A stretch of 64,000 nt of DNA from Diaprepes abbreviatus (taxonomy: Eukaryota > Arthropoda > Insecta > Coleoptera > Curculionidae): positions 17,364,501 through 17,428,500 of the forward strand of contig JASJET010000122.1 in assembly GCA_034092305.1 (NCBI GenBank), in the 5' to 3' direction. Shown here piece by piece: positions 26,363 through 39,385 of the stretch; position 1 is the stretch's first letter; each line of letters opens with the position of its first letter. The notes beneath the pieces are model-generated. The model had not been told where the DNA came from. It saw only the letters and a program-made list of their open reading frames with translations, and made no database searches. A program made the position numbers and the translations under genes.

Positions 26363-26769
26363 ACCTATTCGCGTTAAAAGTTTATAATAAACTAACGGAG
26401 TGGAAAAGTGTTTTTAAGACAAAGAAAATGCTTTTTTTTACGATTTGAATAATTCACTTTCTTGTCTGTTTGTTTTGTTTGTTTGTCTGTTTTTGCAAAT
26501 CAATTTAAACTAACTTCTCGATGACCTAGAGACTTGAACTTTAAACATAGCTCAGAACTGGATGACAATGCAGTATTAACTCCTTTTCTTATCTGTCTGT
26601 TCCTTTGTTTGTCTGTTCAATTCAAATTTTGCAATCAATTTCAAGCTAACTTTCGATGAGCTAGATACTTGAAACTTTAAACAGAGCTCAGAACTGGATT
26701 ATAATGCAATATTAACTCGCTTTCTTTCCTGTTTATTTGATTTCCGTGAAAGCCCTATAAACATATATA

Positions 26770-26772
<3 letters not shown>

Positions 26773-26849
<77 letters not shown>
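26773..26849. repeat. (AT)n microsatellite
   Basis: About 77 bp of pure alternation, immediately beyond the right arm of the giant inverted repeat. Confidence 0.97.
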
Positions 26850-26851
<2 letters not shown>

Positions 26852-27530
26852 ATTAACGTTTTAACGAAATCTAGAAATAGAATGATAAAAATGATATAAG
26901 GGATTAAGAAAATTTATAAATCAGTTGATAAGCAGTTATTAATTTAAAAATAGTAATTTAAATAAATAATACGCATTTTCCTTCAGTATTAAAATTTCAA
27001 ATATACATTTTTTTTCATAAATAATTTATACGGCATTACTAAAATATAACTAGTACACCCACACTTTAGCTTCTTTAAACAAAAAGTAAACGTAAACAAA
27101 AAGCAATAGAAAATTATGCAAATTTGCTAAATTGGAATCAAACGCGTGTGTACGAGCATTAATTTCTCTCCTTCTTTTAAGCTCGATAAATATGTTAAAA
27201 ACATAACTCAGCTAAGTAAGCTAATTAAAAACGTCACTTTATAGAATTTGTTTTTTAAATAGAGTGACAAAACCACAATTAGAGTACGGCTGAAAAAAAT
27301 TTAGCTTTTATGCTTTTGAAGGGATAATTACATAACTCGTAATTTTAGGAAAATCCAAAAATAGGCATTTATATTTACGAATATGACAGCTTTCGTGTTT
27401 GTAGTACCAAACAAAGAAAGCATTCGAAATTGAATTTTAAAGTAACTAGTTATTGCAGGGTATCCGATAAAAAATTGCTCGGACCCGACAATTTATTTTT
27501 GAAATGCATTTTTTGGAAAAGAAAATACTA
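26850..27530. other. AT-rich intergenic stretch
   Basis: No gene recognised. A 'gcagggtatccgataaaa' at 27,456 resembles the start of the element at 42,258 but has no partner that I found. Confidence 0.4.
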
Positions 27531-27532
27531 TA

Positions 27533-29516
27533 CAGGATGATTCTCTAAGAAATTTATCGATCGATTGTGCATAAACTATAATTAGGAAGAATTTGAAAAT
27601 TTGACAGTGTATGGGGACAGCCGGCTAAAATATTTTCAAGATGGCAACACTTCCGGTTATACCAGAAATAAATGCCAAGTTGCTTATTTTAAATAGAATA
27701 TCGTATATATTTTTGCATTTTTGATTTCTACGTAAAATTGTAGACATATTTCATGTAAAATATATTATACTTAAGTCTCAACGTTTTAGGCATATTTAAA
27801 TTTTTATGTCAAAGATGACGTTTGCGGACCAAAACTTAACTATAAATTTTTCCTATGAGGAAGTCTTTATTGTTTAATTTGGGTTAGTTTTCGTGAAGAC
27901 AAAGATCGAGTTTGGTAGTCTTTTTATGATATTTGGAAAATTATTAGTACAAAGTGGTCAAAAAAGATGAATCAAAATTATATTTAAAAATTCGTCAAAA
28001 GCCAATTTTTTCAAATAGAGAATACCTATTTTTATAATTTTATCATATTAAGCATTAAAATAAGGGTAACTTTGTATAAGCTTAACTATTCCAAAAATTT
28101 GTACTTTTCAAAATATTGGCAATTCAACATTTTTCTATTGTCACTATTTGTTGTCATTTAACATTCATTAATAATAATCATGTCGAGGCGATTAAAATAC
28201 ACGCACGAGGATTATTTAAACTTATTTATTATTTATGGAGAATGTGATAGAGTTATTTCAAGAACATGCGATATATTCGCCATCCGATATCCGCAGAAAC
28301 CGAAACCAACACCACCAACTATTAAAAGGAACATAAAAGCAAAAAGAAATAGAAATAAACCAGTTGTTAATAATGAAAATATTGAAACTACAATTTTAGG
28401 ATATTTCGCAGCTATAAGGAATGACGGCGTCGACGCACTAAAATTCTACTAAGATAATCTGAATGGTAAGTTATCCATTTTTGAAGACTTCTAGTTACAA
28501 AATACGTTTTTTAACTTATAGCTGAGCGCTACTTCGACATCATGAGAAATTTGGAAGTGAACTCCACATAATGGTCATTTAGTTAATAATCATCTGCAAA
28601 ACTTGTTTTATGATCAATGGATAGCCAAAAATGAGCCCCATCTTTGGCCACCTCGCTCTCCCGACCTTACAGTACTTGATTTTTTTGTTTGGGGGACAAT
28701 CAAAAATAAAGTATACAACATCGCATTAACCACTATGGAAGATTGCATACAGCGCGTCAGAATAGCATTTGAAGAACTTAATCATCGGTCACGAAGAAGA
28801 GCTCCTGCTTAGGTGCGAAAAATGTTTGGAATTCAAGGGCGTTAATTTGAACATTTACTCAAATAATTTTTATGACTTTATATTATTAACAACTGGTTTA
28901 TTTCTACTTCTTTTAGCTTTTATAGATCCAAGGTTCTTGAAGTTTTTTATGGTCTTTTTAACAGTTGATAGTGTTGGTGTGTGTTTCTTCGGATAACGGA
29001 ACGCAAATGTATCGCATGTTCTTGAAGAACTCTATCACATTCTCCATAAATAATAAATAATCACCCCTACATGATTATTATTAATAAATGGCAAATGGCA
29101 AGAAATAGTGACAATTTGTAGGGTTCGATTGTTTTATTTTCGCCGTCATGGTCAACTAATAACAAAATTTTAAGGGCGTATAGCATTTTTAAAATAGAAA
29201 AATGTTCAATTGCCAATATTTTGAAAACTGCAAATTTGTGGAACAGACAATCTTTATACAAAGTTACCCTTATTTTTAATGCTTAATATAATAAAATTGT
29301 AAAAATAGATGCTTTCTATTTGAAAAAATTGACTTTTGACGATTTTTTAAATATACTTTTTTTTCTTCTTTTTTAACCACTCTGTACTAATAATTTTCAA
29401 AATATCACTACTAAAGTCGATCTTTGCCTACAAAAAAACTAACCCAAATTAAATAATAAAGACTTCTTTAAAGGAAAAATTTATAGTTAAGTTTTTGACA
29501 TAAAAATTTGCAATTC
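27533..29516 (+). mobile_element. Long-TIR mariner-like element, right end truncated
   Basis: The left side begins caggatgattctctaag after a TA, like the outer end at 56,627. About 27,775-28,135 is matched in reverse complement by 29,195-29,515, with many indels: 'aaacttaactataaattttt', 'tttaatttgggttagttttc', and 'ataagggtaactttgtataa' each have complements. The right repeat stops at 29,516, about 240 bp short of the left one, where a sequence shared with the PLE end at 49,746 starts. Between the repeats lies a reduced transposase gene. A solo copy of the same repeat is at 2,750. Confidence 0.78.
28180..28812 (+). pseudogene. Mariner-like transposase, N- and C-terminal parts only
   Basis: The frame from 28,180 (MSRRLKYTHEDYLNLFIIYG, then AIRYPQKPKPTPPTIKRNIK) is the N-terminal helix-turn-helix found in insect DUF4817-type Tc1/mariner transposases. 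It ends at a stop at 28,450. The later part, HNGHLVNNHLQNLFYDQWIA then LWPPRSPDLTVLDFFVWGTI, is the C-terminal catalytic region with the last Asp. The middle, which carries the first catalytic Asp, is absent. Between the parts a GTAAGT at 28,466 and a TTATAG at 28,516-28,521 could bound a 56-nt intron, or this may be chance. Not functional as a transposase. Confidence 0.82.
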
Positions 29517-29541
29517 ATTTTTAATAAATAAGCAAAATGTC

Positions 29542-30440
<899 letters not shown>

Positions 30441-30449
30441 TTGAAGATA

Positions 30450-31610
30450 AGATAATTAATTAATTACTTAAAAATTATTAAGCAACAAATTGAAATTATC
30501 AATTATTCTATCAATAAATAATTTCTAAAATAAAATTATCAATTTATAAAGTAATATTAGATTTCGTTCCTACAATTATCAATTAATAAATTAATGGATA
30601 CTTATTCTTACAAATATCAATTACCGAAGTAATTCATAATTTCATTTTTAAAATAATTAATTGTCAAAGTAATAATTCATTTTCTAAGTTCCCATTATAA
30701 CAATAATTGAAAATTTCACTTTTCAAATTAGCCATTACAAGAATATTTAAAAATTGAATTTAATTTCATTTAATGACTTTTATCGATAAATAATTCCACA
30801 TCATATAAAATAGTAACATAACTATAAGTATTTATCCTACCTGGACGATTTTAATTATCATTCACTTTCAATAAAGAACAGAATATGTATAAACCATACT
30901 TATATTATGAAATGCTCCGAGTGCAAAATGAGCTTAGCTTGAACTCGAATGCATTGGTCTCAAAATATTCTAATCAAAAAGTGTAAAAGAACGTGGAGTT
31001 ATTTAAAAAGCATACTTAAGCATGTGATCAAAATTTTTCGTCACCCTTTCATCGCTTCTTTTTTGGGATGTTTGAAATTTTTTCGATCATTTTGAATCCT
31101 TTTGACGAGACTACAGCAAATCATCAAGGGCAGAAGCAGTGTCATTTTTTTTTATTATATAATATATGTCTTGCCCTGAACAAAAAAAAAAAATGTTTCA
31201 GCCATGTAAAATACATTTTCGTCTCAATTTTTCTCATAAAATTAAATGATGCATTTGACGAATTTTTCCTACTGTTAATTTTCCATTACATTATCTAAAA
31301 AATAGAGTGTTTCGTTAAAAAAGAATAATTTAATTCTGGTAAATTACCAAGTAGTATAACAATAATTGGGAAAAATTAATTTGATAAATGAAATTTTCAA
31401 TTACTCTCGATATGGATAATTTTATTTTTAAAATTATCAATTACTTCGTCAAATGATAACTTCAAAAATGACCTTACCAATTACTTCGTTAATTGATAAT
31501 ATTATTTTCAAAATTATCTATTGATGGAGTAATTAATAATTCTATTTTGTAAATAATGATTATTGATTAACTGATATTCCGAGTTTTGAAATTATCCATT
31601 ACAAAATGTA
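30450..31610. repeat. Clusters of short near-palindromic units
   Basis: Two clusters (30,450-30,760 and 31,320-31,610) are built of units of about 55-65 bp containing 'aattatcaattacttcgt' or 'atcaattaccgaagtaattc' and 'ataatttcatttttaaaata'. Each unit is itself nearly palindromic, so orientation is ambiguous; the clusters may be the two ends of one foldback-like element with unrelated DNA (30,780-31,310) between. Confidence 0.55.
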
Positions 31611-31619
31611 CTGGTGTAT

Positions 31620-32430
31620 TACCGGACAATATAACTAAAAAAAATATTATTTGCGGTCACTGGTATAACACTTGTTTAATGAAAAATATCTAGAATTTAC
31701 GGTAAACTTTAAAGATGTAATGATTTACAAGATGTTCCAGTAAACATATTTAAGTGGATAAGCATAACATTTTTCTACTTCACCCTGTACAAACTTTTCT
31801 TTTCTGAAAAAAATGCACTTCAAAAAAATAAAGCGACCGAAAGATTTTTCATCAAATACGTGGTGTTTCATATGAAAGGCAGAATCTTGTCTTTTTTACC
31901 ACCCTGCATGTATAAGTTTAGAATTAAAATAGATTTTTATTATTATATTTTTATTTTAAAATATTTTGTCATAGACTTGGGTTCGCTATTTGTATATTTT
32001 ATTTACGGAAAATGATGTAAGAAAAGGATAAACAAATATTTAAGGCAAAAGAAATTCATCAAAAAGAAATAAAGCTCGACATAGGAAAACGAATGAGATT
32101 CTTTATGCTCGCCCAAAACACGGCCAGTACGAACTAACTCCGGATAAAGTTACTTATAATACTAATATTCTTGAAAAATAAGGTTTTCTTTTGTTTCCTA
32201 AACTCTACCCGTGTGCCAAATTTCAAGTTTACAGATATAAGAAAACTTTCCTATTTGCTTTGCAAAATTGAACCTGACAGTAGAAAATATTAGTTTCTGC
32301 TCTTAAAATTAAAAATTGTTTACCATTATATTACTAATAAAAATATTTAGTAATTCAGATAAAGAAAAAGTCCTTGAGAAATTAGACATTACTTCAAGTT
32401 TATCTGTCCTGTAATTACACTAACAAGGAA
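31620..32430. other. AT-rich intergenic stretch
   Basis: No feature recognised. Confidence 0.4.
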
Positions 32431-32899
32431 GGTACCTGGAGTCAGGGGCGAATCCAGCCTCTCTCCTTGGGGGGGGGGGCGGTGATATCACAAAAGTGCA
32501 GTATGGCAAGCGAAAGCAAGTTGTCGACGGGGGGGGGGGGGTGAGACATCAGCCACATTCCCATTTCTAGTGTAAAAGGCAGGGTTGTGTCTATTTTTCA
32601 GGAATTTGAAGCTGTTGGAGAGGGGGGGGCGATCACAAGAAAAAACAAGTTGCCGACAGGGAGGGAGGATGCTAGCAGCATACACATTCCTAGTATAAGA
32701 GGCAGAATCGGGTCTATTTTCCTGAATTCAAAGTTCTTGGGGGCGGGGGGGGGGGGGGCTATCGCAAGAAAAACAAGTTGTCGACAGGACTGCCAGCAGC
32801 ATACACATTCCTAATTTAAAATGCAGAATCGGTTGTATTTTCCTGAACTCAAAGCTTTTGGGAAGGGGAGGGGCGATCGCAAGCATACACATTCCTATA

Positions 32900-34558
32900 C
32901 TCTATTCAAGAACTAGAGAGAGTAATAAAACTGTTATCGAAACCTCCAACCTACCTGCTCCAGTGCCGCAGGTATCTGAGGACTGCCGTAAATCTAATTA
33001 TATTTAAACATTATAAACTTTTATAAATTTACTGCTACAATAAAAATTTTGGTAGTTCAATTTAATTTCTGTCAGTGAGCAAAGTACACCTTACAGTGTG
33101 TCCTTAGTAATTTATCTTGTCTGTGCTTGTTTTTACATATTATTTGAGATTAGTGAGATACCAAAAAGAAATGGCTTTCAAAATCGTTAAAACCAGGGCA
33201 TTTTTTCCTCAACGAAAAACTTATTACGACGAATGTTTATGATGCCTTAAGATATCAATATCTAGATAATAATGTTAAAAACTCTGTTGAGTTGTGTTCC
33301 AACATGAGAGGAGTTGAAAAATCTTTTATGTGCCCAATACTGAAGGAAAAAAATGACTGGAATTGTTAGTACTCTCAAGCTACATGCGATCATGGGCAGA
33401 CGAAAAACCTCGTTGGAAGAAGAGATGTAAACTGCAATAAAAGAAGTTGTACACACATTTTATTATGAGAAGCAGATCCCAACCGTCGACAAAATTCTAA
33501 GTAAAATCAATGAAGATCGGGATTTACCTGAAATTAAAAGAACTCAGCTCTGGAAATTGCTAAGAGAACTTAATTTTTGCTGGAAAAAAGCAGATAGGAA
33601 ATCTGTTCTTATAGATCGTCTGGAATATGTCCGTTGGAGAAGGAAATATCTCTCTCAAGTAAAAGGTAGAGTTGCTAGAAATATTACAACCTACAAAATT
33701 AGTAATTTAACTGAACTTTTGAAAGATTTTTTAAATAAAGTTAGTGCAGAAAATTGGGGACAATCCATATAATAAAAGCATAAAAGAAAATGTGAAAACT
33801 CGATCTCATGATCGGTGAGATAGAAGATCCAATTATAATTAATTTGAGCGAAGATAGGTTCACTGACTTTGATTACGAATTAGAAACGTACTGTTTACCA
33901 GCGTAAACACAATTTATTATTTAAATTTTCTGTAACTTATAAAAATAAATTACATTTCAATCCCTTTTTTGTGTTTAATTTTAGTTCTGCAGATGGTTTC
34001 AGAAATAAATAAACTGAACCGTCAAATATCCTAAAAATGTTTTTAATTAATAATAAAATGACCGATAGCTCCAAAAAAAATTTAATATTATATGGGCGAA
34101 TTTATTTTTTTTATATATGTTTAACTTCTTGTATTTTTGACAATGGATATTTTGTAGGTATTTAAATTATAACTTAGAATTTTTTGAGAGAAAAAGGCTA
34201 CATTTTAATCGGAATGTGCATAAAACGATTTCTATGCCACAATTAAAAATAATAAAAATACAGTTGTGATTTGTGTGAAATATGTCAAAATAAAATAAAC
34301 CTCCTTCCGACGCCTATGATAAGGATTAAAATCCTTTTTAACACTTCATACATCCAAATATCTATTGTTATGCAACCAAATAGTCCATTATTATAGACCG
34401 CTATTTTTGATTCTAAAATTTCTAACCCATTTCTATGAATAATATATGTGTCTAACAGATTTTGCCAAAAAAATCGGACTAAAGAACAAAGGTAGTTTGC
34501 GAAGAAAAAAAAAGGGTAAAAAATGATTTATTACTCTCTCTAGTTCTTGAATAAACTG
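32900..34558 (+). mobile_element. Tc1/mariner-like element nested in the hAT-type MITE
   Basis: 'tattcaagaactagagagag' at the left (about 32,904) pairs with the complement near 34,553, and TA lies outside each end (32,898-99 and 34,559-60). The insertion splits a repeat unit between 'cacattccta' and 'gcataagtggcaaaatcggg'. At 1,659 bp it is a moderate-size Tc1/mariner-like element. Confidence 0.85.
33171..33905 (+). pseudogene. Tc1/mariner-like transposase, N-terminal part
   Basis: In one frame, GRRKTSLEEEM, a stop, then IKEVVHTFYYEKQIPTVDKI, LPEIKRTQLWKLLRELNFCW and DRLEYVRWRRKYLSQVK are visible (about 33,390-33,680). This matches the helix-turn-helix region of an insect Tc1/mariner transposase family whose next part should be the 'LDET' first catalytic Asp. 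Instead the sequence leaves the family after about residue 100 and ends soon. An acidic tail (SEDRFTDFDYELE) near 33,845-33,890 may be the original C-terminus. The catalytic domain is therefore deleted while the ends are kept. Confidence 0.72.
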
Positions 34559-34669
34559 TAGCATAAGTGGCAAAATCGGGTCTATTTTCCTCAACTCAAA
34601 GCTCTTGGGGGGGGGGGGCGATCGCCCCCACCGCCCCCCCCCCTTGGATCCGCGCCTGCCTGGAGTATC

Positions 34670-35335
34670 CGGCTCCTATTTTAATAAAACTTCGATATGT
34701 TGTAGAGGGTACAAAAATAAGAGATACGTATTTTTTTATCTGCGGAGATTCATTTTAACCGGGTGATAACCGCCCCTAAAGTTCACCCTTGAAAACAATA
34801 TTTTTGAAATATCTCAGGTTTTATGTAAGATATATTTACAAAACAAAGTAAAAATTACTTGTTATTTGAAATGATGTTGATCTATGGTATTTTCATCCCC
34901 AAAAACACCATGCATTTTATAAGGATAAATAATTTATTCATGCACGTAATTTAATTCAAAAAATTACGAAATTTAATACAATTGTTTGAAAATATTTTTT
35001 TTTCGCGAATACCATAATTAACTCAAGTTGACATCTTTCGGGGTTTCCAAAAATAAATTAGTAAAAGAGGGAGAGTCACCCTCCAAATAGGTGTTAAAAC
35101 ATCCTTTTTTCTTAAAAAGAGTGCCGTACTTCTTAAAATTAAGGCAGAAAAAAACAATTCCATTCTAATATAACAAATTGGCTATTTTTATTTTCTTTTG
35201 TTTGCATCTGCCGAATAACTTGAAAGAACTGTTTATACAATATATTTTCAGAAACAATAAATATATTAAGCAATCCTTTCAAATGTTTGTAACAAAATTT
35301 GATTAGATAACTTCATATTTTATATTTTTTATCGG
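34670..35335. other. AT-rich intergenic stretch
   Basis: No coding feature. 'ccgggtgataaccgccccta' near 34,759 looks like diverged interspersed repeat. Confidence 0.4.
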
Positions 35336-35339
35336 TTTG

Positions 35340-36090
35340 CTAATTTTACAAAAAAAAATAACAGCAAACTGCCTGCATCATTACTTGAAGGGTAGTTCAT
35401 AGAAGACCAAAACACAAAATTTGATTCCAACTGAACATTGATATTTTTTAAACAATAAAACCGCTAAAAAATCTGATTTTTTTGGTTTTTTGCTTACATT
35501 ATGAAAATTATTGAATTAATCGCATCACATATTTAGTATTTTTCAAAATTTGTACGAAAATCTCAGCTAGACTAATTGAAGTTTATAATCTCTACTTTCA
35601 GAGTCATTTTAATAAACTCAAATCGGAACTATAAGGTTAACACGGTAACATTGACAAAAAAATGCTCTAAATTATTTATATTGCAATTATACAAAAACTA
35701 CTGAAGCAAAAAATTTCATCTCTTGCCACTTTAAAATACACATAATAAACTATCATTTTCCAAAAGATCTAAGTTGTAAAAAAAACATTTTTAATCGTTC
35801 TTCTCATTTTTCTCAGCGAAAAATCATCCTATACTAGTCTAAAAAAGCTATTTTGTAGTTTTTTTAATTATCTACAAATGGTCTAGTGAAAGTAATGCGA
35901 TTCGTTCAATATATTCCGTAATATAAGCCAACAAACAGAATATTACTTTTTTTACCGTTTATATTGTGTAAAAAAAAATCCAATTCTCAGTTGGAGCTTC
36001 ATTTTATATTTTAGTTATCTATGAACAACCCTTCATGTCATGGTGTAATAATTGCAGGTATTTATTTTTTATTTTAAGGTATCTTTTTTA
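35340..36090. repeat. Foldback element with diverged arms
   Basis: 35,370-35,490 and 35,940-36,060 are inverted: 'cattacttgaagggtagttc' is answered by 'gaacaacccttcatgtcatg', and 'ttgattccaactgaa' by 'ttctcagttggagctt'. Further in, 'attgaattaatcgcatcac' has a partner 'gtaatgcgattcgttcaat'. The arms run to at least 200 bp. Coding potential was not seen. Confidence 0.65.
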
Positions 36091-36094
36091 ATAA

Positions 36095-36495
36095 ACTAAA
36101 AATTTTTCCTCTTAAATCCAAACTATGGTATAACAGAATATTGTAAAATTTTACATAGTATGCATATTCCTCAAAATTTGTCTTAACAATATTTTATATG
36201 AAACTACACTACAACTTTTTCAGAATAGGTATATTTTGAGCGTATATAGCTAAAATAAGAACAAAATTTGAAATGGTGATCAAATGAGAAAATAGGTGTC
36301 AATACTTTATTTTCCCTTTTTCCTTCTTTATAATTGTGTTTATTCATTTTTTTTTGTTAACATTACAAATATCAATTTTCTTTCACTTTGGAAACTTTAA
36401 AACTATGAGTGGATAAAGTTAATTATTATGCGACTATTGCTTTTAAGTTTCCTGTGTCTGTTCTCGCATATACAGCAGAAATATCGACAGTCAAT
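36095..36495. other. Short AT-rich stretch, no gene seen
   Basis: Nothing recognisable before the LINE tail. Confidence 0.35.
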
Positions 36496-36499
36496 AAAA

Positions 36500-36865
36500 A
36501 CAATGAAAAATCTTAACAAAATTGAAAAAGCTTTGGAACGGAATATATTAGGTGTAAAAATGAAAGGTAGTGTAAGAAACGAATAAACAAGACAAAGAAC
36601 GAAACCGATAGATGTCAGAAAATATACAGCAATCCTAAAATAGAGACAGGCTGGGCTTATTATGCGGCAATCAGACGATGTGTGGAACAAAATCGTCTAA
36701 GAATGGAAGGGCAAAAGATTGAGAAGAAGACCGGAAACAAGAGGAAAAGATGTAATAAAAAGAATAGCCGGTCTAACATGGACAATAAAAACAGAAAATT
36801 GCGACAGCTGGAGAACAAAAGGAGAGGCTTATGTTCAATATTGGATGGGTGAAGGCTAAAATAAA
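36500..36865 (+). pseudogene. LINE (RTE-type) C-terminal tail
   Basis: LNKIEKALERNILGVKMKGS followed by stops and frame changes, then WNKIV, GKRLRRRPETRGKDVIKRIA, GLTWTIKTENCDSWRTKGEA and YVQYWM. This is the characteristic C-terminal end of insect endonuclease/reverse-transcriptase LINEs often annotated as craniofacial-development-protein-like ('R..GRP..RW.DDI.R.AG..W...A.DR..W....EAYVQQW'). The reverse transcriptase core is not present, so the copy is a 5'-truncated 3' end, as LINE insertions commonly are. The exact LINE clade is inferred, not shown. Confidence 0.72.
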
Positions 36866-36869
36866 TGAA

Positions 36870-37550
36870 TTGGTTTTAAATCTAGAGTAAGAAATTTGAG
36901 AATCTGAGCAAAAAAAATACATTTTTGTCATTTTAGTTAATATCATTTCAATTATTTTAAATAGCGATTCCAATTAGAAAACTTTAGAAACAATTAAACT
37001 TCGATCTAAATGAAATGGCTCAGAAACAAACATAAAAAAGTAGTTTTTTAAATAGTTCTCCGATTTCTAACCTGAGATTTAAAAACAATATATCAAATTA
37101 TTTTTTTTTATTTTCATGCTTCAACCTAACCTCTGAACTTTCACAAAATTGTTAATTGTGGCATGATATAGTAGGACTAAATAATTATCGAACTACTAAA
37201 TAGATATTGTTTTTAAAATGAATAAAAATGGTTACACTAAAACTATTCAATAATGTCCAACTAAGAAAGTACTCCTACAATATAATAATAATTTTCATCT
37301 ATACATTAAACAGCTAGGCAAAGTCAGACATTCGTTGTTTTGATTAGACTCTAGTTTTTGACCTCATGTCATTTTAATATGCTTAAATGTAATGTCTAAC
37401 GTTGCAGGATATTTGGTTCTAGCCAAGGGGGATGTTAAATTTCACCGTATATTAATAGCCAAACTTTCATCACGCGATCTTGTTTGTAACCAGCGCCGTT
37501 CAGCAACGAATGCTTGTAAATGCAGAATTCTCTCTGAATAATATTCAAAG
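36870..37550. other. AT-rich intergenic stretch
   Basis: No feature recognised. Confidence 0.4.
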
Positions 37551-37559
37551 AAAAAATTT

Positions 37560-39115
37560 TATATCTCCTGCGTCCATATTTTTTAGCCGAAATCGATTCA
37601 GGATTAGCCAAGATTGCGCTGATAATACGGCGGAAAAAAAATTGATTTTGTCCAATTTTTTTCCGAAATTGGTATGAGGAGACAAATCTAAAATTATTTT
37701 TAAAAAATTCAATATGGCTGATCCAATATAGCGGACTAAAAACTTTACATCTCTTGATTTGGTTCAAAATTTGTATAGGTGGTTTTTAAAGGTGTAAATA
37801 ACGAATTTAATTTTTTATAAATTAAATATGGCTGATTCGGAACGGCGGATCCACTATGGGGAACTAAAGATTTAAAATTTCTCGACTTTGTGCAAATAAC
37901 GAACCTATAATTATTTTTAGAAAAATCAATATATTGGAACCAATCTGACTGATTAAAAATGTAATGTTTCCGTATTTTGTCCTAAATTGGTATAGCGATG
38001 TTTTTAAAAGTGTAAATAAAGAATTTCAACATATTTTTAAAAAATTAAATATGGCGCCCAATAGAGAGGACTAAAAATTTAACATATCTTGATTTTATTC
38101 AAAATTGGTACTGAGGGATTTCTGAGAGTGTAAACAACAAATCTATTTTTTTTTTAATTCAATACGATAGATGCAATATGGTTGTCTAAAAATTTTAATT
38201 TTCTGGAATATGTCCAAAATTGGTAATGGGGGTTTTTGAAGGTGTAGATTAAAATTAGCTTACGAGTTTACAATAATCTTTTTTAAATTAAATCTGGCGG
38301 ATCCAATATGGTGGATTAAAAATTTTACTATTCACATATTTTCAAAGTTAATTTTACGATGTTTTTCGAATAGTAAGTTAGGAATCTGAAGTTTTTTTTT
38401 TAATTTAATATAGTAAATACAATATGGGAGACTAGTAATTTTACATTTTTCCGATTTTGTCTTGGGGCTATTTTTCAAACCCAATAGGTCGGACTAATGT
38501 TTTTAAACTCAAGAAGTCAGACTAAATATATACATGTCTCAGGTCCTTTCAATATCGATATAGGGATATTTTGAAAGCCTGGGTTACGAATCTAAAATTA
38601 ATTTCTTAAAATTCAATATAACGGATTTGCTATAGCAAACTACATATTTGTTTGGTACAATTTCATTCAAAACTAGTATTTGGAGAATTCTTAGAATCAA
38701 AAAATTCTTATTGTTCAAATAGGTACTTATTTGCAACTTTAGAAATGCAACTCAATTCAAAACTAAAGATCGAAATATAAAATTAAGAAAAAAAACTGAA
38801 TCGACTTCTAGGAAAGCGCTAAAAAAACAAAAAAAAATTATAAATATTTATATTAAATTAGAATTTTGGGATTCGACGCCAAATTATTACTAAATGAAAC
38901 AAATAACTGCTAACATGAGATATATACAAACTATGATAAGAAAGCTATTACTAATAAAGTATTATTCAGTATTTTTATATGAAATACATTTTGTCATGTA
39001 TTAAATTTGCGCCGACTTCAAAATTTTCAATTTCATATAAAAATTTATTTCGTTATTTTTCTCTGTTTCATGCTTTTCTAGAAGTCGGATCAATTTTTTT
39101 TTAATTTTATTAATG
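37560..39115 (+). repeat. CGACTTC dispersed repeat, copy E
   Basis: Forward copy lacking the 'aaggaggttctcaattcg' start: similarity begins near 37,560 inside the first unit. The body units follow (gatccaatatagcggacta, ggtgtagattaaaattagc), then the terminal palindrome 38,795-39,100, where gaatcgacttctaggaaagc is answered by 'gcttttctagaagtcggatc' with 'gacgccaaattattact' and 'aaatttgcgccgacttc' at the inner edges. More diverged than copies A, C and G. Confidence 0.75.
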
Positions 39116-39339
39116 TTTTTTAATCTATATAAAGCAAACAGAACACGAAATAAAGAATCAAATTACGAGAAAACGTTTGACTCAGTACAAACTTTAATTA
39201 TTTTAAATATACTAGTCAATAGTCTAATAGAAGGGTAAGGTTTCAGATAGAATAAGTTATTAACAGGTTGTACACCGAAGAAATCAAGAAATTGACAGAC
39301 TTTGTATTTCAGTGTATATTTGAATTATTACAATCGGCT

Positions 39340-39385
39340 AAGCGCTTTCGGTCTCTATCGGACCATCCTCAGGGCTCAGACCCTA
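39340..39385 (-). ncRNA. Hammerhead-like motif, left end of palindrome
   Basis: Read on minus: a GGG/CCC hairpin (stem I candidate), CTGAGGA (fits CUGANGA), GGTC-CGATAGA-GACC (stem II), then GAAAGCG. Stem III is not convincingly closed. Self-cleavage is inference. Confidence 0.45.

Larger units (their letters stand above)
23049..26740. repeat. Giant inverted repeat (arms ~1.8 and ~1.3 kb)
   Basis: The left arm (about 23,049-24,835) and right arm (about 25,425-26,740) are reverse complements of high similarity. The outer parts share 'gaaagcgagttaatattgca', 'ccagttctgagctctgttta' and 'ctccgttagtttattataaa'; the inner parts are CGACTTC copies C and D, and the innermost 50-60 bp are PLE sequence. 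The left arm is about 470 bp longer because copy C keeps more tandem units. The spacer (24,836-25,424) is the rest of the PLE. The repeat is larger than any single element in it, so it looks like an inverted duplication of a locus rather than two insertions. Confidence 0.82.
32443..34658. mobile_element. hAT-type MITE with poly-G tandem repeats and 8-bp TSD
   Basis: Starts CAGGGGCGAATCCAG and ends CTTGGATCCGCGCCTG, imperfect inverted repeats with the CAG...CTG termini usual for hAT elements. The 8 bp CCTGGAGT lies directly outside both ends (32,435-32,442 and 34,659-34,666), the target duplication length typical of hAT. Inside are 4-5 units of about 120-130 bp, each with a run of G, 'gcgatcgcaagaaaaacaag', 'gcatacacattccta' and 'gcagaatcgggtctattttc'. 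A second transposon (32,900-34,558) interrupts one unit; without it the element is about 555 bp. Confidence 0.88.

Noticed and set aside
30450..31610. Regular short repeats considered as a CRISPR array
   Set aside because: Units are diverged, themselves palindromic and without conserved repeats or unique spacers, in a eukaryotic context.
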